DNA of 64,000 nucleotides, taken from Epiperipatus broadwayi. Lineage: Eukaryota; Onychophora; Udeonychophora; Euonychophora; Peripatidae. Location: contig JAQFVV010006647.1 in assembly GCA_028023455.1 (NCBI GenBank), forward strand, positions 188,001 through 252,000, given 5' to 3'. This document shows, piece after piece, positions 48,634 through 57,750 of the stretch; position 1 is the first letter of the stretch, and the number at the start of each line of letters is the position of its first letter. The notes beneath the pieces are model-generated. The model did no database searches, was not told the DNA's origin, and saw nothing but the letters and a program-made list of their open reading frames with translations. A program made the translations under genes and the position numbers.

Positions 48634-51183
48634 CAGTGATGGCGAAACGTTTTTACTTTTTTCCATCTGCATGCCAAAAATTTCCAAAAAATATTTATTG
48701 GATTGGCGTGCCATACAGTTATTAAATCAAAATATAAACAACTTAATTATTGCAGTTTTTTAAAAGTTTATAAAAGAAAATAATAATAACAATAATAAAC
48801 AAAATTTCTAAATAAGCTAAATACATGTGAATGAATAAAATGTAATAGTAATTAAACCAAAATTTTGGGAATAAATAAAATTAACAAAAATATATATTAT
48901 TTAATGAGATTTTTGCTGTTGTGCATCAGATACCAAATATTTTATATCTGATACATATTTTGTCATTTTTAATAATGTACATGCTGAACTAGATTCATCT
49001 GTCATTCTATTTTTCGAAGTATCTTTATTAGAGGAGCAAATTGATAATATAGTGGTCACTAATTTTTTTAAACAAAATGTTTTAAGAAATAGCATTCCAG
49101 GCTGTCAATAGTTCCTCTTCAACATTCTTTTTACATATATCCAATAATCGATCATTTTCCATTGTTTGTAACTCGTTCCTCAAGTCAACAAAAACTTCAG
49201 TTTCTATATAGAACTGGATTTAAAATTGACTGAAGGCATTTCCATATCTTTCAAATTAAGCCACTCAAAAATGTCTAATTTGAGACTATAAATTGATATT
49301 ATGTCTGGGTATAAAATAAATTTTGATATTTCTAAAAATTGTCTGAACTGGGTAAATCTTAAAGAAAATTCATCAATTGAATAATAGCACAAATGTCTTG
49401 CATCAATTTTACTTGATCTGGCTTTTCATGAGATTCTAAATCAGTCAAGAACTTTTTTAGATTTGGAAAATATTTTAAGGTATAAGAAATAACATCACTG
49501 TTGAAAATTCGTAATTTAACTTCAAATGCTTTGATTAAATCAAACATGATAACAATTGTCTTATTATAATCTTGCAGTTTCACATTTAATTCATTTAGAT
49601 GTGAACACATCAGTAAAAAATATTAATTTTGAATGCCATTCAACATCCATTAATTTACTATATTTTTCAATGATTTTCTCATTACTTGTAAAAACAGTCT
49701 AACTTCTAAACACTCAATGAATCTTTGGAGAACTTTTCCTCAACTTAACCATCAAACATTGTTGTACATAAATAAATTATAGTATACTGAGTTTACCTCA
49801 CTCAATGTGAAGATATAAAATTAATTAATTTAGTCACAATGTTCATAACATCAAGTGGCTTAAAGCTGTCTTTTGTGCATAAAATCTGCTGATGTATAAT
49901 GCAACGAAAACTCAAAACTGAATGTCCAATCATAAATAAACTGAGATAACTACTTTCTTTTCCAGTCATAAACATCATCTGTAGTTACTGATACAATTTT
50001 GGTAACATCTATGTTGCAAATATCTATTCCTTTTGTTGTTACTAATGAGGCTAAACTGATCAATTCTTTGATATTATTCCCAACACAATAGCAAATAAAA
50101 ATAGCCAAACGAGCTGATACATTTATGTTTGTACTTTCATCAAGGCAGAGAGAAATTGAACTAGAAGATTTTATATCTTGTTGGTAAGTTATATTCTTAG
50201 CCATTTGCAGAATTCTTTCTTTAACTGTATTTCTAGCCAATGATAAATATTTCATGTTCTGAATAATTTTTGCTTTGTTTTCAAAATCTTTGAAAAAGAA
50301 GTGGTGCACATTTCACCCAAGCTTCTTTCATATATTCTCCATTATTAAAAGGTTTCCCATGTCTGGCAATTACATTTGAAATAAAAAAAACTATCAGTTA
50401 TATTTGAATGATTTTTGATATATTTCATTATAGATGTTGACTGAATATTTATATTTTTAAATGCCTGGGCAATATATTCTTTTTGCTCATCTTTACTTTT
50501 TTCACAGAGTGATTTATGATTAGTCTCAAAATCCCATTTTACTGATGATATTCTCAATACAACTGTTCCAGAATATAAAACACATACTACCCTGGTACCT
50601 TTGTCAATCATTCCATACTCATCAGCCCACCGATTTTGAAATTCTTTACTGCTTGATAAATTTTGTTTTTTATTTTCATTAGTCATATTAATATAGTAGT
50701 AAAAACTTTATTTAAAACTAAATTTAAATGAGCTTTAATAATTTTGTAAATCAAAGATTTATTATATGTTAAAATATATTATTATCCTTACATTTCACTT
50801 TTACAGCAAAACTTCGAGCAAAAAAAAAAAAGTCATTTGATGGCGTTGATTACCATTCATTCCTTTGCTTGTGATTTTGATTACATTAAAAAAAAAGAAT
50901 GTTGTTTTATTGGAATCATTTGACAGGTTTATAGAATATGATACTACAGTATACTAGTACTACTTTATTTGACTTAAAATATAATTTATTGCTTGTAATC
51001 GGAGTTCAATTGTAAATTGAATTCTAATATAATATTTATTTATTTTACCTTTACTTTACAGTAAATTTTTATTAGTATAGATTTTAGCAACAAAAAAAAT
51101 ATTGATGAAAATTATGATATATAAATAGTTCACGTGTCAGTAAAAAATTCAAACGCATGCCGTAGGTAGGTTCACCATCATTG
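48634..51183 (-). mobile_element. hAT DNA transposon (GTF2IRD2/ZBED-like), complete ends, dead ORF
   Basis: Terminal inverted repeats are CAGTGATGGCGAAACGT (from 48634) and, inverted, CAATGATGGTGAACCTACC (ending 51183). They are bordered by TTCTAGAC (48626-48633) and TTTTAGAT (51184-51191), an 8-base duplication matching at 6 of 8 positions. The duplication has TA in the middle, the pattern known for the Buster group of hAT elements. The length of 2550 bases is normal for an autonomous hAT. The single transposase gene on the minus strand is broken into at least five pieces. Confidence 0.9.
48901..50686 (-). pseudogene. hAT transposase, GTF2IRD2/ZBED5-like
   Basis: Starts at ATG 50686. The N-terminal piece (50686-50345) matches the BED-type zinc-finger start of this family (FQNRWADEYGMI, CVLYSGTVVLR, FETNHKSL). 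However, the second cysteine of C-x2-C is Y, and the expected histidine before FETNH is D. The next piece (50309-49950) carries the RNase H-like core start SISLCLDESTNINVSARLAI with the catalytic-type D-E-S-T, and VTKIVSVTTDDV. Then 49610-49359 (LNELNVKLQDYNKTI), 49392-49204 (DEFSLRFTQFRQF) and 49095-48901 (the C-terminal hATC-like end). Frameshifts and stops separate the pieces, and about 340 bases between 49950 and 49610 have lost readable coding. Confidence 0.85.
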
Positions 51184-51191
51184 TTTTAGAT

Positions 51192-51697
51192 CACCAATTC
51201 CCAATACAAGTAGTAGTAGTACAATAAAACATGAAAAAAATATAAACTAATAGAAAGAAAAATGAAGGAAAAATAGTTTATAAATATAAATACTATAATA
51301 CTCAACGCAATTTCCTTTAGTCATTTGATGAACTTTTTTTCCATAGTCTAATAGAAAAAAATTAATGGATGTCTAAATCCTAAACTGCCCGAGAAATATG
51401 ATCAACCTTTATTGAAATGACAAAATTGATGGTTCTTTGAATGACGATGACCTCCACCATTTCAAAATTTTGTATAGTAGGAATAAATAAAACGTTTGTT
51501 TTTAATATATAATTTTTTCCCTATAAAATGGCTTCATTCATTTTTTATGAAAGGTGTTTATTTAATGCTTTTTTTTAAGTTAAAAAAAATTATATTTTTA
51601 AATGCCTATAAAAAATTAGTATTCAGTTTAATTTTTAGAAAATTTGCAGCATAGTATATTTTTTACTCATTCATTTATGAAAATAATTTATTTAGTA
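51192..51697. other. AT-rich non-coding DNA
   Basis: Spacer between the hAT element and the Penelope-like pair. Nothing recognised. Confidence 0.5.
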
Positions 51698-51877
51698 TTT
51701 GTCTGAAGGTTTGTAATGATGGTATATTATAAGATGTGATATGTTGGACTATTTCCATCATTTATGAGTGAATATTGAATGTATAGAAAATTTTAAACTT
51801 TATTTAAACTTTTCAAATACAAACAACTTGTTAGTAATAACACACAAATAGACAATACAGGTTAGTAATTACACAAC

Positions 51878-51911
51878 GTTTCGAGTAGTATTATTCTCCA
51901 CTCTTCTTCAG
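51878..51911 (-). ncRNA. Hammerhead-like motif, PLE unit A
   Basis: On the minus strand CTGAAGA, then A-GAGT, a 13-base loop, ACTC, then GAAAC: core box 1, a 4-bp stem II and core box 2 of a hammerhead ribozyme. A short A-C/G-U stem III before GUA is possible, but a matching stem I is not evident. Hammerheads are known in PLE pseudo-LTRs, so the assignment is plausible though unproven. Confidence 0.45.
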
Positions 51912-51951
51912 GTGTTGCTGGCCTATATGCACAGTGACAATATTCACTTAG

Positions 51952-52035
51952 AAGTTGAACTCGCACCTTTAGATTCTTGTATATTGAATTTAAGGCAAAC
52001 GCTCTATCAACTGAGCTATTCTGTCAAAGGCAACA
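51952..52035 (-). repeat. tRNA-like segment in PLE tail (unit A)
   Basis: Inverse copy of 56074-56155. A box TAGCTCAGTTGATAGAG and B-box-like GAGTTCAACTTC are spaced as in a tRNA gene. The head resembles tRNA-Lys type sequences in the D-arm. The anticodon arm is not well formed, so it is not a functional tRNA. Confidence 0.65.
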
Positions 52036-52127
52036 TATAGTAGAAATTTGATATATTTATATATGAGGGTTGGTTCAAATCCTCCCGAGTCCTTCAATTT
52101 TTTTTTTTTTAACAAATCTAATTATTT

Positions 52128-54523
52128 TTATTTTTTCCTAACAGCAAGATTAATTAGAGGCTTCCATACATTGTGTATTGCAACACTGGGTTGACTTATA
52201 GGATTATTTACCATTGACATATGAGCAGCTTCCTTGAATTTTCTTCTATGCATTTTTTCCTCTTTATCCAATATCTTTGTATTTTCCCACTTAAGCACAT
52301 GGTCATTAGTGCATACATGATCTGCTATGGTAGACACATCTATTTTTTCTCTTTTAACCATTAATTTGTGTTCTTTTAATCGTTGTTCAACCGGGCAACA
52401 GGTCTCACCAATGTATTTCCTTCCACATTCACATGGTATTTCATAGATGCAGTTTTTGTTCTTCAACATTTCCAGTTTAGGCTTAGTAGAAGTAAGCATT
52501 CCTCGAAGTGTGGTAAGGCTTTGGAAAGCAGTCCTAATATTATATTGACTGCAGATTTTCTTTAGTTTGTCTGCCATTCCTGGTATGTATGGATACACCA
52601 CCATACCAATAACTGTTTTCTCTTTTGGTGTCTCTTTGTGTTGTCTATTGAAGGTTTTTCTGATGACTGATGATGGATAACCATTCTTCATAAGCATTTG
52701 CTCTATGTGAAATCTTTTCTTTTTCCAAGTCACTGGATTCTGAACAAACCTCCTTTGCTCTGTTCCATAATGATAGTACAATTCCTTGTTTAGTGCTTCT
52801 TGTATGATTGGATGTATATGCCAAGTATTTGCCAGTGTGTGTCGGTTTCCTATACACTGTTGTTTTTACTTTGCCCTGAGGGAGTCTTGTCACAAGAACA
52901 TCCAAGAATGCCAATTTCTGTTCTTGTTCTGATTCCATCGTGAATTTAATTGTAGGAGATATGTTGTTAATGTGCATCCAGAAAGACTAATTTTTCCTTG
53001 CTATGTGGCCATACCACAAATGTATCATCAACATATTGAAGCCACACTTTAGGTGGACACGGAGTAGTATTTATGGCTGTGGCTTCAAGTTCTTCCATGT
53101 AAATGTTGCTGAGCAAGGGTGACAGTGATGATCCCATGGCCACCCCTTGATTTTGTTGGAAGAATTCTGAGTTATATTGAAAGTATGTTGTTACATAGAA
53201 TGTTAATTCCATTATACTATCAATAGATAGAGCTGTTCTAGTTTGTAAACTATTATCGTCATTTAACCTTTTCCTTACAATAGACAATGCTTCATCACTT
53301 GGTACATTTGTAAACAGACTTTCCACATCAAAGCTTACCAATATGTCAGTTCTATCCATTTTCATGTTCCTGACTAGTTCAACAAAGTGCTTAGAATCCC
53401 TGATGAAAGACGATGTCCTATATGCCAATGGACTAAGAACTTCGAGAAGAAATCTTGACAAATTTTGACAGGGTAAATTTCTAGAACTAACAATAGGTCT
53501 TAATGGAACATTGTCTTTATGAATTTTCGGCAGTCCATACAGGTGAGGAATCTTGCTGAAATATGAAGTTAATTTTCTTTTTTCTGAATCACTGAAATAC
53601 CTGCGATGCTTCCGGAGTAATGCTTGTAGTTTTACCTCTGTATTTGGAATTGGATTTTTTGCTATCTTTTTGTATTGGCCTGCTGTGAGAAGGCCTTGTA
53701 TTTTGTTATCATAATCAGTTTTATCCATTACAACTGTAGTGTTACCTTTGTCAGCAGGAAGAATGATTATAGATGTATCCTGTTTGAGAGATTTAATAGC
53801 TTTCCTCTCATCACATGAAATGTTTGACTTCTGCTTGTGCACTTAATGTCTTTCCAGTGTTTTTTTTACTCTCCAGCGTAACTCTGACGCTTCCTCTAGA
53901 TTCAAATTTTGGGTCACCTCATCAGTGGCAGCCATTATATCCAATAGTGGTACAGTAGATGGTGTAATGGCTAAATTCAAACCTTTTCCAAGAACTAATT
54001 TACAATCGGTAAGTTGTTTAGAACTAAGATTTTTCATTGATGACGAGGATAAACTAGTTGCAGTGTTACATTTGACTTGCCCATGTAGATTGACAAGCTT
54101 CTTCTGAAGGTCTTTTATCCTCCCATGTAACTTACAATATGATCTGTTCACTGCTTGACAAATTCTTGAGAAATCTTCATCTGTAACTTTGTTTTGTAGT
54201 AACGATTCCACACTTCTAATTGATCACAATGTTTGATACTTGGTAAACCGCTGAACCTTTATACTTTCTCTCAATAAGGCTTCATTTGCTCTCTGAATAA
54301 TTTTCTCAGCTCTCTTGGAGGAAATAGGTTTTAACTGCAAACCCTTAGGGATAATCCCTTCTGATTTACATTTACATAAGAAAGTTTGATTTTCTACTTT
54401 AGCCAGTTTTAGACATAATTTTTCATAATGTCTAAATTTCAACATAGCATCGGGGCCATACCACTCTTCTTCAGGTGTTGCTGGCCTATGTGCACAGTGA
54501 CAATATTCACTTAGAAGCATCAC
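52128..54523 (-). pseudogene. Penelope-like polymerase, unit A (RT plus GIY-YIG), broken
   Basis: Segments 54523-54224, 54211-53843 and 53842-52967 are in one frame, separated by an in-frame TGA (54226-54224) and TAA (53845-53843). They form the N-terminal helical region and the RT. RT motifs: LYGLPKIHKDNVPLRPIVSS, SFDVESLFTNVP (motif A), GVAMGSSLSPLLSNIYMEEL (motif B) and WLQYVDDTFVVW (motif C, both Asp present). A frameshift at about 52970 moves to 52977-52645 (FLDVLVTRLPQGKVKTTVYR, KPTHTGKYLAYTSNH). A second at about 52710 moves to 52781-52128. The last part carries the GIY-YIG endonuclease with NCIYEIPCECGRKYIGETC and VEQRLKEHK, preceded by a Cys-rich CxC. Family and domain order are certain; the protein is not functional as read. 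Confidence 0.92.
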
Positions 54524-54526
54524 AGG

Positions 54527-55984
54527 TATTTCAGTGATTCAGAAAAAAGAAAATTAACTTCGTATTTCAGCAAGATTTCTCATCTGTATGGACTGCCGAA
54601 AATTCATAAAGACAATGTTCCATTAAGATCTATTGTTAGTTCTAGAAATTCACCCTGTCAAAATTTGTCAAGATTTCTTCTCGAAGTTCTTAGTCCATTG
54701 GCATATAGGACATCATCTTTCGTCAGGGATTCTAAGCACTTTGTTGAACTAGTCAGGAACATGAAAATGAATAGAACTGACATATTGGTAAGCTTTGATG
54801 TGGAAAGTCTGTTTACAAATGTACCATGTGATGAAGCATTGTCTATTGTAAGGAAAAGGTTAAATGACAATAATAGTCTACAAACTAGAACAGCTCTACC
54901 TATTGATAGTATAATGGAATTATTAACATTCAGTGTAACAACATACTTTCAATATAACTCAGAATTCTTCCAACAAAATCAAGGGATGGCCATGGGATCA
55001 TCACTGTCACCCTTGCTCAGCAACATTTACATGGAAGAACTTGAAGCCACAGCCATAAATACTACTCCGTGTCCACCTAAAGTGTGGCTTCGATATGTTA
55101 ATGATACATTTGTGGTATGGCCACATGGCAAGGAAAAATTAGTCTTTCTGGATGCACATTAACAACATATCTCCTACAATTAAATTCATGATGGAATCAG
55201 AACAAGAACAGAAATTGGCATTCTTGGATGTTCTTGTGACAAGACTCCCTCAGGGCAAAGTAAAAACAACAGTGTATAGGAAACTGGCAAATACTTGGCA
55301 TATACATCCAATCATACAAGAAGCACTAAACAAGGAATTGTACTATCATTATGGAACAGAGCAAAGGAGGTTTGTTCAGAATCCAGTGACTTGGAAAAAG
55401 AAAAGATTCACATAGAGCAAATGCTTATGAAGAATGGTTATCCATCATCAGTCATCAGAAAAACCTTCAATAGACAACACAAAGAGACACCAAAAGAGAA
55501 AACAGTTATTGGTACGGTGGTGTATCCATACATACCAGGAATGGCAGACAAACTGAAGAAAATCTGCAGTCAATATATTAGGACTGCTTTCCAAAGCCTT
55601 ACCACACTTCGAGGAATGCTTACTTCTACTAAGCCTAAACTGGAAATGTTGAAGAACAAAAACTGCATCTATGAAATACCATGTGAATGTGGAAGGAAAT
55701 ACATTGGTGAGACCTGTCGCCCGGTTGAACGATTAAAGGAACACAAATTAATGGTTAAAAGAGAAAAAATAGATGTGTCTACCATAGCAGATCATGTATG
55801 TACTAATGACCATATGCTTAAGTGGGAAAATACAAAGATATTGGATAAAGAGGAAAAAATGCATAGAAGAAAATTCAAGGAAGCTGCTCATATGACAATG
55901 GTAAATAATCCTATAAGTCAACCCAGTGTTGCAATACACAATGTATGGAAGCCTCTAATTAATCTTGCTCTTAGGAAAAAATAA
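54527..55984 (+). pseudogene. Penelope-like polymerase, unit B, 5'-truncated and broken
   Basis: The reading begins without ATG at about 54535 (RYFSDSEKRKLTSYFSKISH) and runs through RT motifs parallel to unit A to 55162. Motif C is YVND instead of YVDD, so a catalytic Asp is lost. The same one-base frameshift as in unit A (after VFLD) leads to 55152-55415. A 10-base deletion after VYRK then shifts the frame to 55295-55984, which ends in the GIY-YIG domain (ECGRKYIGETCRPVERLKEH). Unit B lacks single codons present in A (CSQY.IRTAF, VE.RLKEH). It ends in LRKK and stop at 55984, at the same place as unit A. Confidence 0.92.
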
Positions 55985-56073
55985 AAATAATTAGACGTTA
56001 AAAAAAAATTGAAGTACTCGGGAGGATTTAAACCAACCCTCATATATAAATATATCAAATTTCTACTATATGT

Positions 56074-56155
56074 TGCCTTTGACAGAATAGCTCAGTTGGT
56101 AGAGGGTTTGCCTTAAATTCAATATACAAGAATCTAAAGGTGCGAGTTCAACTTC
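56074..56155 (+). repeat. tRNA-like segment in PLE tail (unit B)
   Basis: TAGCTCAGTTGG at 56088-56099 fits the tRNA A box exactly. GAGTTCAACTTC at 56144-56155 fits the B box with one or two mismatches. The spacing is 44 bases, within the range for tRNA-derived promoters. This could drive RNA polymerase III transcription into the tail. Confidence 0.65.
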
Positions 56156-56194
56156 TAAGTGAATATTGTCACTGTGCATATAGGCCAGCAACAC

Positions 56195-56228
56195 CTGAAG
56201 AAGAGTGGAGAATAATACTACTCGAAAC
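56195..56228 (+). ncRNA. Hammerhead-like motif, PLE unit B
   Basis: Identical to the motif at 51911-51878: CTGAAGA at 56195-56201, GAGT/ACTC stem, GAAAC at 56224-56228, followed by GTTGTGTAATTAC. Confidence 0.45.
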
Positions 56229-56382
56229 GTTGTGTAATTACTAACCTGTATTGTCTATTTGCATGTTATTAGTAACAAGTTGTTTGTATTTGAAAAGTTT
56301 AAATAAAGTTTAAAATTTTCTATGTATTCAATATTCACTCATAAATGATGGAAATAGTCCAACATATCACATCTTATAATTT

Positions 56383-57571
56383 ATTTACTTTTGCAAATTA
56401 TTTTGAATACATACATATTATCTATTGCAAATTTTGCTATGTGAAGTCAATCTTACTGCTTTTAAGACTGATTCATTTTCAGTGGGAATGCCCTCCCCAC
56501 ACACATTTTTTTTAAAATAAAAAAGTTCATAAAACAATACTAAATAAGATAAAAGCAATTCAAAATTTAAATAGTGCAAATTGTTAGTAAAAGCGTCAGA
56601 GAGATTAATTAATATCCTCTTGCCAAGAAGTCCCTCCCCCCCAAGATATCATTTGATAAAAAACACAATCTTTGTTAAGCAAAAGTGAGCATTTACTGTG
56701 AGGCTTTGTGAATAAAGATTTTAAATAAAATATGCATGCCAGTTATATATGAAAAGAAATTATTTGAATACTGTTGAGTCACTATATTAAATGATATAAT
56801 TTGTAGATAACACTTGAAGCTGTTATAGAAAAATTATTTTTTTAAGATTGTGTAAAACACACATAAAATACAACTCTTTATGAATATCTCCTGCTAGTAC
56901 TCTTGAGTTGGTAACAACATATAACTGGAATGAAGAAAAGTTGAACATATAAATTATATTTAATTTACAATTTCATCTGAAAAAAATGATTCAGTTAATT
57001 GTAAATGTTAACAGTTAGGAAGTTTTATGATTGCACATCAGACATTTTTTTTATTTTTTCTCATGTCTTTGATGGAATTTTGGTAATTAAAGATTTGGAA
57101 ATAAATTTTATTTTAATGTATAATAATATATTTTTATTCCCCAATAGAGTTAATTTGAAGAATTAAGCACATTGATTACAGAATTCACACAACTATTTGG
57201 CCAAAAACGTCTGAACACAAATGAGCAGCTATGAATAGCTTCTTTACATACATGCAACATTTTTAAAGCATTAATGAACCAAGCACTGGAGTTTTTTTTT
57301 AAAAAAAGAAACAATTCCTGTTGTAATTGAACTAAATAGGAATATTAAATTGAAATAGGAATAAAAGATAATTCTAAAAACTAATGTCTCTTTATTAAAA
57401 TAATTATTTTTTGAGACTTCAGAGACTTGTATGAATTTACATCAGATACATTTATAATAAAATATTTGGTCACAGGGATTGTTTCTTTTTTACTGAAAAT
57501 GCCTGTCAAATATCTAGGCAAGTTTTCATATTTTATTACATTTTTTTTTCCCAATATATTATGATTTAAAA
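56383..57571. other. AT-rich non-coding DNA
   Basis: Nothing recognised. A minus-strand open frame at 57381-57578 has no motif and is not accepted. Confidence 0.5.
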
Positions 57572-57750
57572 CAGGCAAAACTCTCCATACAGTAGTGTCA
57601 CTCAGTGCAAGCCAGAGTAATCAATAAATGCCAGAAGGCTCTAGCTTGCCCTGAGTGGCATTATTGTATGAAGAGGTTTGCCTGTTCTAATAACAGTTAT
57701 GAGCAAGCATAAGAAATGGTGATCATGTGATGTTTGATGGTTTAATATAT
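57572..57750. repeat. Palindromic member of the 11.7-kb repeat family
   Basis: The left half AACAGGCAAAACTCTCCATA, CAGTAGTGTCACTCAGTGCA, AGCCAGAG is the inverse of CTCTAGCTTGCCCTGAGTGG, CATTATTGTATGAAGAGG, TTTGCCTGTT at about 57640-57690. It is followed by AGCAAGCATAAGAAATGGTG and ATCATGTGATGTTTGATGG, matching 11780-11820. Close relative of 31891-32140. Confidence 0.75.

Larger units (their letters stand above)
51698..52127 (-). repeat. PLE tail (pseudo-LTR) of unit A
   Basis: In element orientation: a short A-rich spacer, ACTCGGGAGGATTTGAACCA, a tRNA-like segment (52035-51952), AATATTGTCACTGTGCATATAGG, a hammerhead-like motif (51911-51878), AACCTGTATTGTCTATTTG, then the end block ATATTCACTCATAAATGATG, GGAAATAGTCCAACATATCAC and CATTACAAACCTTCAGAC. 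The equivalent in unit B is 55985-56382. Confidence 0.85.
51698..56382. mobile_element. Head-to-head inverted pair of Penelope-like elements
   Basis: Unit A runs on the minus strand from about 54525 to 51698, and unit B on the plus strand from about 54526 to 56382. The 5' ends meet at about 54525 and the 3' tails point outwards. The outer 380-400 bases are near-identical inverted repeats. Unit A has the whole coding region (N-terminal domain, RT, GIY-YIG), while unit B starts inside the RT domain. Inverted partial copies joined to a longer copy are a known feature of Penelope-like elements. Both coding regions are broken. Confidence 0.9.
55985..56382 (+). repeat. PLE tail (pseudo-LTR) of unit B
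   Basis: Near-identical inverted copy of 51698-52127: ACTCGGGAGGATTTAAACCA, tRNA-like segment, TATTGTCACTGTGCATATAG, hammerhead-like motif, AACCTGTATTGTCTATTTG, GAAAAGTTTAAATAAAGTTT, ATTCACTCATAAATGATGGA and AGTCCAACATATCACATC. It is slightly shorter at its outer end. Confidence 0.85.

Noticed and set aside
54658-54870. 70-codon minus-strand open frame
   Set aside because: Antisense of the RT domain of PLE unit B.
56074-56155. Genuine tRNA gene
   Set aside because: A and B boxes are present, but the anticodon and acceptor stems do not form. It recurs as part of a repeat tail, so it is a tRNA-derived promoter module.
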